NCBI GenBank assembly: GCA_964643355.1
Contig: CAZXPW010000023.1
Span: forward strand, 1-64,000
Source: FEN-1350 sp964643355
GTDB lineage: Bacteria > Planctomycetota > Phycisphaerae > Sedimentisphaerales > Anaerohalosphaeraceae
Reading direction: 5' to 3'
DNA length: 64,000 nucleotides
The position numbers and the translations under genes were made by a program. Below are positions 35,389-44,142 of the stretch, piece after piece (positions within the stretch are counted from its first letter, which is position 1; the number at the start of each line of letters is the position of its first letter). The notes beneath the pieces are model-generated. The model ran no database searches, had not been told where the DNA came from, and worked only from the letters and a program-made list of their open reading frames with translations.

Positions 35389-37905
35389 ATGTTCGAGCGA
35401 TTTACGGACCGTGCCAGAAAGGTCATGGCCCTGGCCAACCAGGAAGCCCAGCGGTTTAACCATGAATACATCGGGACCGAGCACATTCTTCTCGGCCTGG
35501 TCAAGGAAGGCAGCGGCGTCGGAGCCAATGTGCTCAAGAATCTCGATGTCGATATCAAGAAGCTGAGACTCGAGATCGAAAAACTCGTCAAAAGCGGACC
35601 CGATATGGTCTCGATGGGCAAACTCCCTCAGACGCCCCGGGCCAAGAAGGTCATCGAGTATGCCATCGAAGAAGCCCGATCGCTGAACCATAACTATGTC
35701 GGCACCGAACATCTCCTGTTGGGCCTGCTGCGCGAAACGGAAGGCATCGCCGCGCAGGTATTGATGAACCTGGGCCTGAAGCTGGAGGATGTCCGCCAGG
35801 AAGTCCTCAATCTTCTCGGGGCCGGCGTGGACAACGGCGCCGCGCAAAATCCGATGGGGATGCGGATGACGCCTTCGGCTCCCGGCGTCAAGAAAAAGAG
35901 CCAGACTCCCGCTCTGGACAGTTTTGGCCGTGACCTGACCGAACTGGCGCAGCGCAACGAACTCGATCCCGTGATCGGTCGTCTCAACGAGATCGAACGA
36001 CTGGTTCAGATTCTCTGCCGCCGAACAAAAAACAATCCCGTGCTTCTGGGCGAGGCCGGCGTCGGCAAAACCGCGATCGTCGAAGGCATGGCCCAGCGGA
36101 TCGTCAATCATCAGGTTCCCGAACTGCTCAAGGAAAAACGGCTGGTCGTACTGGACCTGGCCCTGATGGTCGCCGGAACCAAGTACCGCGGCCAGTTTGA
36201 GGAACGGATCAAGGCCGTCATCACCGAAGTTAAACGCGCCTCGAATGTCATCCTCTTCGTCGATGAGCTTCATACCCTCGTCGGGGCCGGCGGCGCCGAA
36301 GGCGCCATCGACGCGTCGAATGTCCTCAAGCCCGCCCTGGCTCGAGGCGAAGTTCAGTGCATCGGGGCCACCACCTTCGACGAATACCGCAAGTACATTG
36401 AAAAAGACGCCGCTCTGGAACGACGGTTTCAGACCATCATGGTCGAACCGCCCTCCAAGGAAGAGGCGATTGAAATCCTCAAGGGTCTTCGCGATCGTTA
36501 TGAAGCCCACCACAAGGTCCGTTTCACCGACGACGCTTTGGCCCAGGCCGTCGAGTTGTCCGTCCGTTATATCAGCGGGCGCTGTTTGCCCGACAAGGCC
36601 ATCGATGTCATCGACGAGGCCGGCGCTCGTGTTCGGCTTAAAAACCTCACGCCTCCGCCGGACCTGACCGAGATCGAGGCCCGAATTCAGCAGTTGCAGG
36701 TGGACAAGGACGAGGCCGTCCGCGCCGCCGACTACGAGCGGGCCGCCGCCCTCCGCGACGAAGCCCAGAAACTCCTCGACGACAAGGCCGAGATGCAACG
36801 CCGCTGGCAACAGCGCAGCGACGAAAGTATTGGCGATGTCGATCGCGAAGTGATCGCCGAGGTCGTCAGCAAGATGACCGGCATCCCGCTGATGCGCCTC
36901 GAAAAACAGGAGGCCCAGCGGTTGCTGGAACTGGAAGCCGAACTGCACAAGACCGTCGTGTCGCAGGATGAGGCCATCGCGGCGGTCGCCAAGGCCGTCC
37001 GCCGCAGCCGTAGCGGCCTGAAGGATCCCAACCGGCCGATGGGCAGCTTTATCTTCATCGGCCCCAGCGGCGTCGGTAAGACTTTGCTCGCCCGCGCACT
37101 GGCCGAATTCATGTTCGGCGACGCCGACGCCATGATCCAGATCGACATGAGCGAGTACATGGAAAAGCACAATGTCAGCCGTCTTGTGGGCGCGCCGCCC
37201 GGATATGTCGGCTACGAAGAAGGCGGTCAGCTTACCGAGCGGATCCGCCGACGGCCGTACGCGGTGCTGCTGCTCGACGAAATCGAAAAGGCCCACCCCG
37301 ATGTGTATAACATGCTTCTGCAGATCATGGAAGAAGGCCGCCTGACCGATTCGTTCGGACGGCATGTCGATTTCCGAAATGTCATCGTCATCATGACCAG
37401 CAACATCGGGGCCGACCTGATCAAGAACCAGGCCGGATTCGGTTTCGGCAAACGGACCGAACAGGCCAACTATGAAAAGATGAAAGAAATGCTCGACAAG
37501 GAACTCGAGCGGCATTTCCGCCCCGAATTCCTCAATCGCCTCGATGCGCGGATTGTCTTCCGCGGTCTGACGCGCAAGGACCTGGAAACTATCGTGGAAT
37601 ACGAGCTCAACAAGGTCTTCAAGCGGATCATCGAACACGGCCTGCACCTGCAGCTCGATGAAGCGGCCAAGGAATTCCTGATCGACAAGGGCTTCAACCC
37701 CGAATTCGGCGCCCGGCCTCTCCGCCGCGCCATTGAGCACTATATCGAAGACCCGCTCTCCGAGCAGATGCTCCGCGGCGAGTTCAAGGACAAGAATGTC
37801 ATTCGTATTTCCGTGCAGGACGAGGACAGTCTCCGCTTCGAGGGGATCAAGGATGACGCTGTTGCCTCGGAAAAAACCGTCGTGGTTAACACCCAACCCT
37901 CGTAA
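35389..37905 (+). CDS. clpC: ATP-dependent Clp protease ATPase subunit ClpC
   Basis: 838 residues. Two N-terminal Clp repeats (MFERFTDRARKVMALANQEA, then ARSLNHNYVGTEHLLLGLL), AAA1 with GEAGVGKTAIVEGMAQRIV, a UvrB/C-type linker (VDKDEAVRAADYERAAALRD) that marks ClpC rather than ClpA/B, and AAA2 with GPSGVGKTLLARALAEFMF. A GF-containing loop (QAGFGFGKR) stands where the ClpP-binding tripeptide is expected. It unfolds proteins for ClpP. AAGGA is 6 bases before the ATG. No CIRCE operator was found upstream. Confidence 0.97.
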   Translation: MFERFTDRARKVMALANQEAQRFNHEYIGTEHILLGLVKEGSGVGANVLKNLDVDIKKLRLEIEKLVKSGPDMVSMGKLPQTPRAKKVIEYAIEEARSLNHNYVGTEHLLLGLLRETEGIAAQVLMNLGLKLEDVRQEVLNLLGAGVDNGAAQNPMGMRMTPSAPGVKKKSQTPALDSFGRDLTELAQRNELDPVIGRLNEIERLVQILCRRTKNNPVLLGEAGVGKTAIVEGMAQRIVNHQVPELLKEKRLVVLDLALMVAGTKYRGQFEERIKAVITEVKRASNVILFVDELHTLVGAGGAEGAIDASNVLKPALARGEVQCIGATTFDEYRKYIEKDAALERRFQTIMVEPPSKEEAIEILKGLRDRYEAHHKVRFTDDALAQAVELSVRYISGRCLPDKAIDVIDEAGARVRLKNLTPPPDLTEIEARIQQLQVDKDEAVRAADYERAAALRDEAQKLLDDKAEMQRRWQQRSDESIGDVDREVIAEVVSKMTGIPLMRLEKQEAQRLLELEAELHKTVVSQDEAIAAVAKAVRRSRSGLKDPNRPMGSFIFIGPSGVGKTLLARALAEFMFGDADAMIQIDMSEYMEKHNVSRLVGAPPGYVGYEEGGQLTERIRRRPYAVLLLDEIEKAHPDVYNMLLQIMEEGRLTDSFGRHVDFRNVIVIMTSNIGADLIKNQAGFGFGKRTEQANYEKMKEMLDKELERHFRPEFLNRLDARIVFRGLTRKDLETIVEYELNKVFKRIIEHGLHLQLDEAAKEFLIDKGFNPEFGARPLRRAIEHYIEDPLSEQMLRGEFKDKNVIRISVQDEDSLRFEGIKDDAVASEKTVVVNTQPS

Positions 37906-37929
37906 GCCGTTATTTTCGCCAATCCTCGT

Positions 37930-37955
37930 GGCCGGTTTTTGTCGACCGGCCTTTT
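37930..37955 (+). terminator. Terminator after clpC
   Basis: GGCCGGT and ACCGGCC form a 7-bp stem with an 8-nt loop, followed by TTTT, 24 bases after the clpC stop. Confidence 0.8.
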
Positions 37956-38022
37956 CGGGTCAGAACGAAGCCCGGATGCGTCCGCATCCCAGGGAGTTTT
38001 CCTCTTCCCCGTCGATTGCCTC

Positions 38023-38051
38023 TTGACAATCCAAGCCGCCCGTGATATGGT
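38023..38051 (+). promoter_or_regulatory. Strong sigma-70 promoter
   Basis: Consensus -35 TTGACA (38023-38028), a 17-base spacer and -10 TATGGT (38046-38051). Predicted transcript start near 38058, about 34 bases before the ATG of the next gene. Confidence 0.8.
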
Positions 38052-38091
38052 GAAAATGGCAGGCAAGCGGCTCGGCCGCGGGGAGTAAGCC

Positions 38092-39120
38092 ATGAAAATA
38101 ACGGACTATTTCAGGCAGGTTCCGATTGTGCGGACGGGGTGCTATTATCTGTTCGCCCTGTTGACAATCGCCGCAATTGGATTGTTGATCGTGGGTTCTT
38201 CCCTGAAGACCGATCAGGTGCCCGGGACCAACTCCACATTGGAGTTGGCCGGCGTGATCCTTTGCATCGCCTTCCTGGCCGGCTTTTTTGCGATTCTGCT
38301 ATCGCTTCGCGAAGCCGTCAAAAGCATCAAAGAATCCGGCGACAAGATGGACAATGTCGCCGATATGATCAACCGGAATAACAATCTTCTCAGCCAGATC
38401 GCTCAGGCCGTCAAGCTCAGTGACGCCGCCAAACAGGTCGCCTTTCGCGATGCCGAGCGGATGGAACTGGCCGAGGCCGTGATCGCCAAGCTTCACCAGC
38501 ACGAGTTTGACGCCACCACCGCCATGATTGAAGCGATGGCCAAGATTCCGCAGTACCAGGCCTTGTCCGTACAGCTTCGCCGCACGGCCGAAACTTACCG
38601 CGACGCCACCGAAAAAGACCGGGTTGGCCAAGCCATTGAACACATCCTGCAGCTTGGCCGCGAGTTCCGCTGGGCACAGGCCTTTCGCCAGGCGGACAAT
38701 CTGGTCCAGTCGTTCCCCTATTCCGAGGAAGCCAAATCCATTCGGCGCAAGCTTCGCGAGATGAAAGATGCTCGCAAAAAAGAGCTCCTGGCCATTTGGG
38801 ACGAGGCCGTTCATTCCAAAGATACCGACCGATCCCTGGAGATCCTCAAGGACCTCGACCAGTATCTGACCCCCAGCGAAGGTCTGGCCCTGCAGGAATC
38901 CGCCGCCTCGGTTTTCCGTACCAAGCTGCACAACCTCGGCGTCCGATTCGCTCTGGCGGTCACCGAAAACAAATGGTCCGTCGCTTACGAGACCGGTCAG
39001 CAGATCGTCCGCGATTTCCCCAACAGCCGCATGGCCCACGAAATCCGCGGAAAACTTGATGTTCTTGCCGACCGCGCCAAGGGTATGACGCCCGTCGGGG
39101 CCGGAAAATCCGACGAATAG
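38092..39120 (+). CDS. Membrane protein with coiled-coil/TPR-like cytosolic domain, unknown function
   Basis: 342 residues. Two N-terminal membrane helices (YYLFALLTIAAIGLLIVG and ELAGVILCIAFLAGFFAILL) are followed by a coiled coil (SLREAVKSIKESGDKMDNVA) and then repeated helical pairs with TPR-like spacing (FRWAQAFRQADNLVQSFPYS, DRSLEILKDLDQYLTPSEGL, WSVAYETGQQIVRDFPNSRM). Such a shape suggests a scaffold at the membrane. It has its own consensus promoter and terminator, so it is monocistronic. No known name. Confidence 0.75.
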   Translation: MKITDYFRQVPIVRTGCYYLFALLTIAAIGLLIVGSSLKTDQVPGTNSTLELAGVILCIAFLAGFFAILLSLREAVKSIKESGDKMDNVADMINRNNNLLSQIAQAVKLSDAAKQVAFRDAERMELAEAVIAKLHQHEFDATTAMIEAMAKIPQYQALSVQLRRTAETYRDATEKDRVGQAIEHILQLGREFRWAQAFRQADNLVQSFPYSEEAKSIRRKLREMKDARKKELLAIWDEAVHSKDTDRSLEILKDLDQYLTPSEGLALQESAASVFRTKLHNLGVRFALAVTENKWSVAYETGQQIVRDFPNSRMAHEIRGKLDVLADRAKGMTPVGAGKSDE

Positions 39121-39151
39121 GATATAAATCGCCCATCAAACCAACCGATAG

Positions 39152-39190
39152 AAAATGGGTTCGGATACGATTCCAAACCCATTTTGTTTT
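39152..39190. terminator. Bidirectional terminator
   Basis: AAAATGGGTT and AACCCATTTT form a 10-bp stem with a 14-nt loop and T-rich flank on the right (GTTTT). It lies between the membrane protein gene and the convergent flotillin gene. Confidence 0.75.
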
Positions 39191-39217
39191 CAACGCTGAA
39201 TCACAACCACTGGCCAA

Positions 39218-40855
39218 TTATTCCGATCCGGGTTCCGTTTTGGCTTGTTTGTCGGCTTCGGTATCCGCCATTTTGCCGAGGTAATCGGGCAACTGGACCC
39301 CGGCCATCTGCGCCACATCCTGCAGCGGCGGGATGGACTTGATCATGCTGGACAGAAAATTCGCCGTGCTACTGGTCCCGCCGGTGCCGCTGTCCCAGAC
39401 GGTGATTTTCTCGATCTTAAGGTTCTTAATCGCCTCGACCTGTTTGCCAACGATTTGTTCGAGTTTCTCGATCATCAGCAGGGTCGAAGCCGCCTTGGCG
39501 TCGCCGTTGCAGCTTTTGACCAGCGATTCGTATCCACTGGCCTTGCTTTCGAGGACCTGCCGGATACCCTTGGCCTCGGCCTCGTATTTGGCCAGGATTG
39601 CATCGGCCTGACCTCGCGCTTCGCGCCGGGTCTTTTCGGCCATGGCTTCGGCGTCGATTTCGATTTTCTGCTTTTCGATCTCCTGTCGAACAACTTCCTG
39701 GGCGATCAGCCGCTGCTGCTCGGCATTGTATTCGGCCTTCTGAATCTCGGCCTCCGCCAGCCGCTGGGCCACCTCGCCCTTTTGCCGTGCCTCGGCCTGC
39801 CGCATCGCCAGAATCGCTTCCGCCTCGGCAATATCGGCCTTGGCTTTGTTCTCGCCGGCAACCGCCAGCGCTTCCTGCTGCTGTACATAGATTCGCTGTT
39901 CGGCCTGGGCCTTCTTTTCGCCCTTGACCGCTTCGGCCTCTTGCTGCTGAATGAACACGCGTTTGTCGGCCTCGGCCTTTTTCTGGCCTTTCTCGGCCTG
40001 AGCGACATTTTCCGCGGTACGAATGGTCTTTTCCCGGTCGGCCTCCACCTCGCCCACCGCCGCCAGTGTCTCCTGCTGCCGCACGAATATCCGCTTGTCG
40101 GCCTCGGCCTTCTTCTGTCCCTTTTCCGACTCGGCCGTGTTTTCCGCCACGCGGATCGCCCGTTCCCGGTTGGCCGACGCCTCGCCGATGGCGCCCAGTT
40201 TTTCCTGCTCGGCAACATCGATCTTGGCGGTGTTCACCGCCACCGCGGCCGCCTTCTTGCCGATACTGGTGATGTAGTTGGAAGTATCGGTGATGTCGGT
40301 GATGTTGACATTGATCAGGAATAGCCCGATCTTGTTCAGTTCCGGCTCGACATTCTTGCGAATTTCTTCCAGAAAACTTTCACGGTCCTGGTTGATCTGC
40401 TCGATCGTCAACGACGCCACCGTCAATCGCAACTGCCCGAAGATGATTTCCTGCGCCATCTGTTCGATCTGCTGCGGCGTGATCCGCAGCAACCGCTCGG
40501 CCGCGTTGTTCATGATCGCCGGATCCGTGCTGATACCCACGGTGAAGGTGCTGGGGACATTGATCCGGATGTTCTGCAGCGACAGGGCGTTTTCCAGCGG
40601 GATCGTGATCGTCATGGGCGTTAGGCTCATGTACGAATAGTCCTGAACCAGCGGCCAGACAAACGCGCCGCCCCCATGAATGCATCGCGAGGAGAGGTTT
40701 TTCCCCACGCGACCATAGATGACCAGAATCTGGTCCGAGGCGCACCGCCGATACCGCGACGCCAAAAACAGCAGCATCGTCACGACCAGAATCACAAACG
40801 CAATGATCACATAGGTCCACAGCGACCCGATATCCGCAACCGTAAGAGCCAGCAT
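39218..40855 (-). CDS. Flotillin-like SPFH-domain protein
   Basis: 545 residues. One N-terminal membrane helix (VIIAFVILVVTMLLFLA), an SPFH/band-7 domain (about 40-200, LVIYGRVGKNLSSRCIHGGG), then the Glu/Ala-rich flotillin coiled coil. Residues 212-255 and 256-299 are two 44-residue repeats, and 300-321 and 322-343 two 22-residue half units, all built from 11-residue steps. The C-terminal part (IEKLEQIVGKQVEAIKNLKI) is the typical flotillin end. Flotillins assemble membrane microdomains. GGAGGG precedes the ATG. It is downstream of an NfeD-like gene, as in the YuaF-YuaG and YqiJ-YqiK pairs. Confidence 0.93.
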   Translation of the reverse strand: MLALTVADIGSLWTYVIIAFVILVVTMLLFLASRYRRCASDQILVIYGRVGKNLSSRCIHGGGAFVWPLVQDYSYMSLTPMTITIPLENALSLQNIRINVPSTFTVGISTDPAIMNNAAERLLRITPQQIEQMAQEIIFGQLRLTVASLTIEQINQDRESFLEEIRKNVEPELNKIGLFLINVNITDITDTSNYITSIGKKAAAVAVNTAKIDVAEQEKLGAIGEASANRERAIRVAENTAESEKGQKKAEADKRIFVRQQETLAAVGEVEADREKTIRTAENVAQAEKGQKKAEADKRVFIQQQEAEAVKGEKKAQAEQRIYVQQQEALAVAGENKAKADIAEAEAILAMRQAEARQKGEVAQRLAEAEIQKAEYNAEQQRLIAQEVVRQEIEKQKIEIDAEAMAEKTRREARGQADAILAKYEAEAKGIRQVLESKASGYESLVKSCNGDAKAASTLLMIEKLEQIVGKQVEAIKNLKIEKITVWDSGTGGTSSTANFLSSMIKSIPPLQDVAQMAGVQLPDYLGKMADTEADKQAKTEPGSE

Positions 40856-40888
40856 GGAAATCCCTCCAAGTAAGGTTATAGATCCTGT

Positions 40889-41503
40889 TTATACTTTTTC
40901 GACAACCGGCAGATTTGCCGTTACTTTGACAACTTTAATCCGCTGTCCGGTCTTGATGTCCTCGGTTTGCTCGGTCGTCGCATCCAGCGTCTCCATCCGG
41001 TTTTGTACCGTAATCTGGATCTTGCCGACCTGGCCGGGCCGGATTGTCAGATACACCGTTCCTTCTCGTCCAACCGCGTTGTTGAGATCCAGCGTCCCGC
41101 TGGATTGCAGCTTGCCGGCCGACTCGAACAGAAACTTTAGCAGCCACACCGTCCCGATCCCCGCACCGGCCGCCGCCAGTGCCGAGATCGGCGCTGAATA
41201 CTTGCTCTCCCGGATCATGGCCCAGCCGACCAGTCCGAACATCATGAAAAACGCCGTCAATCCCTGAAACGACAAGGCCTTAAAGCTCACATCCGAATCG
41301 GTCGTTCCGCCTCCGTGATGGACATCGCCTCCCAGATCCCCGCCATCAGCACCCGCGTCTCCGCCGCCGCCCGAGAGGTCGCCATGTCCCAAGCCCGAGA
41401 TGAACATCAGGATCATCCGCGCCACGAACAGGCATCCGCCCAGCGCTGCACAGACGATAAACACCCGTTCCATGGCCGATACATCGTTTATGATCGCAAG
41501 CAT
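40889..41503 (-). CDS. NfeD-like membrane protein (flotillin partner)
   Basis: 204 residues. A first membrane helix (about 14-36), a Gly/Asp/His-rich loop (GGGGDAGADGGDLGGDVHHG), two more membrane helices, and a C-terminal OB-like domain (LNNAVGREGTVYLTIRPGQ, then GQRIKVVKVTANLPVVEKV). This fits the NfeD/YqiJ family that teams with flotillins. It ends 33 bases before the flotillin start on the same strand. The His/Asp-rich loop could bind metal; that is a guess. Confidence 0.85.
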   Translation of the reverse strand: MLAIINDVSAMERVFIVCAALGGCLFVARMILMFISGLGHGDLSGGGGDAGADGGDLGGDVHHGGGTTDSDVSFKALSFQGLTAFFMMFGLVGWAMIRESKYSAPISALAAAGAGIGTVWLLKFLFESAGKLQSSGTLDLNNAVGREGTVYLTIRPGQVGKIQITVQNRMETLDATTEQTEDIKTGQRIKVVKVTANLPVVEKV

Positions 41504-41878
41504 TGTGATTCTCCTTTCCTTGTTGTCAGACGGACAAACCGCCGAACCGTGACAGTCTATTCTGCAAAAACCCCAACTGGCGAAAACCGAGTTCCATCCG
41601 CCTGAGCATTTGGCCGGATTATCGCACTCCTGAATTCCGCCGTCAACTTCAATCCCATTTTCGAATTAAACCCTCCCCTTCGATTTGCGGCATGGGATGA
41701 CATCAATTTCCTATGCTGCAACAATCATCCACAAAACCGCCTTAAATATTTACAATATAAAGACTTACAAAATTTCTATGCCTGTCATAAACACGGACTG
41801 GCTATAACCAGACCGAAGGAATCACGGGTTTTTTCTGTTAAAAATATGGCATTTTTTCACGATTTACACCTTTCTTGC
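41504..41878. other. AT-rich divergent intergenic region
   Basis: Part of a 471-base gap between the NfeD gene (minus) and the PEP-CTERM gene (plus). AT-rich, with no ORF, RNA fold or repeat that I can support, apart from the promoter listed next. Confidence 0.35.
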
Positions 41879-41908
41879 TTGAAGTGAACATGGGAAATAT
41901 GGTATAAA
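41879..41908 (+). promoter_or_regulatory. Candidate promoter of the PEP-CTERM gene
   Basis: TTGAAG (41879-41884), an 18-base spacer and TATAAA (41903-41908). Predicted start near 41915, about 60 bases before the ATG. No sigma-54 type -24/-12 element was seen. Confidence 0.45.
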
Positions 41909-41974
41909 TAGGGTGTTGGTTTTTCTGTACCATGTAATGAATGGTAAAAACAATTTAACATTTTGGAGGTCGTG

Positions 41975-42598
41975 ATGATGAAAGTCGCCGCATTCTTCTC
42001 CGTTGTTCTTTCTGCGGTTCTCGTTCCAACCGGTTATGGAATTGTCATTGGCAATTTCGAAAGCAGTCTCGACGGCTGGCTGCCGAATGACGCTACAATC
42101 AGCCAAAGCGCAGTTGGAGCCACCGTCGGTTCCGGATCCATGCAAATCTCAGGACCGGGCGGTTGGCATATCAATTGCCGTCTCGACCTCAAACCCGCTC
42201 TCCTGGGATTTCTTGGAACGACCACCCAAATTTCAGCGGATGTCACAGCGTTCGCATCCGAAAATGTCGTCAACTGGATGAATATGGAAATGATCTATAA
42301 CGGCCAGAATAACGACAGTTCCGGCGCCAATAACAATATTGGATGGAATTCCCTCGGAGGCAAGGATGTTCTCCGCGACGGCATGTCACATACGCTGGTG
42401 TGGGATGTTCCAACAAGCCTGATGACAAAGTTGGGTGGCGTTGATTCGAATATCTGGTGGATGGAGCTTATGATTATCACCAACAACGACGGTCAAACCG
42501 CTCAGTTGTATGTCGATAATATCAACATGATCCCCGAACCGGCCACCATAGGTTTGCTGGGAATGGGCAGTTTGTCGCTTCTGCGTCGTCGGAAATAA
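41975..42598 (+). CDS. PEP-CTERM sorting-domain exported protein
   Basis: 207 residues. Signal peptide (MKVAAFFSVVLSAVLVPTGYG), a beta-rich body (residues about 25-180) that looks like a jelly-roll/carbohydrate-binding domain (GNFESSLDGWLPNDATISQS), and a C-terminal PEP-CTERM tag: IPEPATIGLLGMGSLSLL then RRRK. Such tags are processed by an exosortase and place the protein at the cell surface or in exopolymer. The exosortase is not in this window. GGAGG lies 5 bases before ATG 41975. Confidence 0.9.
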   Translation: MMKVAAFFSVVLSAVLVPTGYGIVIGNFESSLDGWLPNDATISQSAVGATVGSGSMQISGPGGWHINCRLDLKPALLGFLGTTTQISADVTAFASENVVNWMNMEMIYNGQNNDSSGANNNIGWNSLGGKDVLRDGMSHTLVWDVPTSLMTKLGGVDSNIWWMELMIITNNDGQTAQLYVDNINMIPEPATIGLLGMGSLSLLRRRK

Positions 42599-42639
42599 TC
42601 CCGCCGAAACGGCGAACACTTTATCGTCGTTCTGATACC

Positions 42640-42670
42640 GGGGCAGGCCCTCCTTCCTGCCCCACTTCTT
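42640..42670 (+). terminator. Terminator after the PEP-CTERM gene
   Basis: GGGGCAGG and CCTGCCCC form an 8-bp stem with an 8-nt loop, then ACTTCTTT. The T-run is imperfect. Confidence 0.6.
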
Positions 42671-42742
42671 TGCGCTCGAATTCCATTGGCGATATCCTTG
42701 ATTGGGAGTTACACTATTCGGGAATCCAATCGGGAGAAGTCC

Positions 42743-44083
42743 ATGAGAACAATGTCGATTGCGTTATCTTGTTTGATTGCCTGGACAACGGTTCAGCAGG
42801 TTCAAGCAAACTGGCCCCAGTTCCGCGGACCTGAAGGCAATGGTTTTACATTGGAGGCCAAATTGCCGATGCAGTGGTCCGCCGATCAAAACATTCTCTG
42901 GAAAGTCGCCATCCCCGGTTCCGGCTGGTCCTCGCCGATCGTCTGGGGCGACAAAATCTTCCTTACCGCTGCCGAAGCCGACAAGCAAGACAAACCGCAA
43001 GGCGGTGAGTTCGACCCCGGCTCCGTTCTGGCCCCCATCATTCCCCCCAAAGCCCCGGATGTCATGTATCGTTACAAGGTCTTTTGCCTGAGCGGCACCG
43101 ACGGCAAGATCCTTTGGCAAGCGACCGCCCACGAAGGCAAACCCCGGACTCCCGCTCACCGCAACAATACCTATGCCTCCGAGACCCCCGCCACCGACGG
43201 CAAGCACCTTATCGTCTATTTCGGAAATACGGGTCTGTATTGTTATGATCTCGACGGGAAACCTCTTTGGTCAAAAGACCTCGGCGCCTTCGCCACGCTG
43301 ATGGGCTGGGGCACCGGCGGCTCGCCCATCCTCCGCGACGGCCGAGTATATCTCCAGTGCGACAACGAAAAATCGTCATTTCTGGTCGCCTTCGATGTTA
43401 AAACCGGCGACGAGATCTGGCGCGTCGATCGTGACGAAAAAACCAACTGGAGCACGCCGTACTTCTGGCGTAACGATCTCCGCACCGAGCTGGTTACCGC
43501 CGGCGGGGCCAAGAATCGTTCCTACAATCCCGACAATGGTCAACTCCTTTGGGAACTCAAGGGTTCCGGCCGCACCGCGGTGTCCCCGGTCGGTGACGAC
43601 CGGATGCTTTTTGTCGGCTCCGAGCACCGCATTACGGGCGTTTTCGGCTCGATCGCCGCCGTCCGCGCCGGGGGTTCCGGCGATATCACACCCCCGGACG
43701 GTCAGCGTTCAAGTGAGTTTGTCGCCTGGACCCTGAAATTGGAAATCCCTCGCATCGCCTCGCCGATGCTCGTGGACGACAATCTCTTCATCTTCGCCGA
43801 GCAAGGCGGCGGAATCTACTGCTACGATGCCAAAACCGGGGCCGAACGCTTCAGTCAGCGCATTCCCAACGCCGCGGGCTTCACCGCTTCGCCTCTCCTG
43901 GCCGATGGAAAAATCTACGCTACCGACGAACGCGGCCTGACCGTCATCTTCAAACCCGGCTCGACCTTTGAACTTCTCGGCTCCAATACCCTTGACGGAG
44001 AAACCTTCTGGGCCTCTCCTGCCGTGTGGGGCGACAAATTCATCCTTCGGGGGACGGATCATCTCTACTGCATCGCACAATGA
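42743..44083 (+). CDS. Exported PQQ-type beta-propeller protein
   Basis: 446 residues. A signal peptide (residues about 1-22, SIALSCLIAWTTVQQVQA) precedes repeated propeller blades (NWPQFRGPEGNGF, NILWKVAIPGSGWSSPIVWG, YCYDLDGKPLWSKDLGAF, ETFWASPAVWGDKFILRG), the PQQ-like/BamB fold. Planctomycetes carry many such proteins; no PQQ-ligand or dehydrogenase active site was seen, so a scaffold or binding role is likely. GGGAGAAG precedes ATG 42743. It lies about 60 bases before a sugar isomerase gene, perhaps one transcript. Confidence 0.88.
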   Translation: MRTMSIALSCLIAWTTVQQVQANWPQFRGPEGNGFTLEAKLPMQWSADQNILWKVAIPGSGWSSPIVWGDKIFLTAAEADKQDKPQGGEFDPGSVLAPIIPPKAPDVMYRYKVFCLSGTDGKILWQATAHEGKPRTPAHRNNTYASETPATDGKHLIVYFGNTGLYCYDLDGKPLWSKDLGAFATLMGWGTGGSPILRDGRVYLQCDNEKSSFLVAFDVKTGDEIWRVDRDEKTNWSTPYFWRNDLRTELVTAGGAKNRSYNPDNGQLLWELKGSGRTAVSPVGDDRMLFVGSEHRITGVFGSIAAVRAGGSGDITPPDGQRSSEFVAWTLKLEIPRIASPMLVDDNLFIFAEQGGGIYCYDAKTGAERFSQRIPNAAGFTASPLLADGKIYATDERGLTVIFKPGSTFELLGSNTLDGETFWASPAVWGDKFILRGTDHLYCIAQ

Positions 44084-44142
44084 TCTAAATGAACCATCCT
44101 TTGTATCAGATTCAAGGATATGACGATAGAAAGGAACATACA

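Noticed and set aside
35371..37896. 841-codon open frame antisense to clpC
   Set aside because: Mirror of a high-GC coding gene; no ribosome binding site and no family motif, while clpC is unmistakable on the other strand.
39245..40324. 359-codon open frame antisense to the flotillin gene
   Set aside because: Its Gly/Leu/Phe-rich sequence just mirrors the Ala/Glu-rich flotillin repeats.
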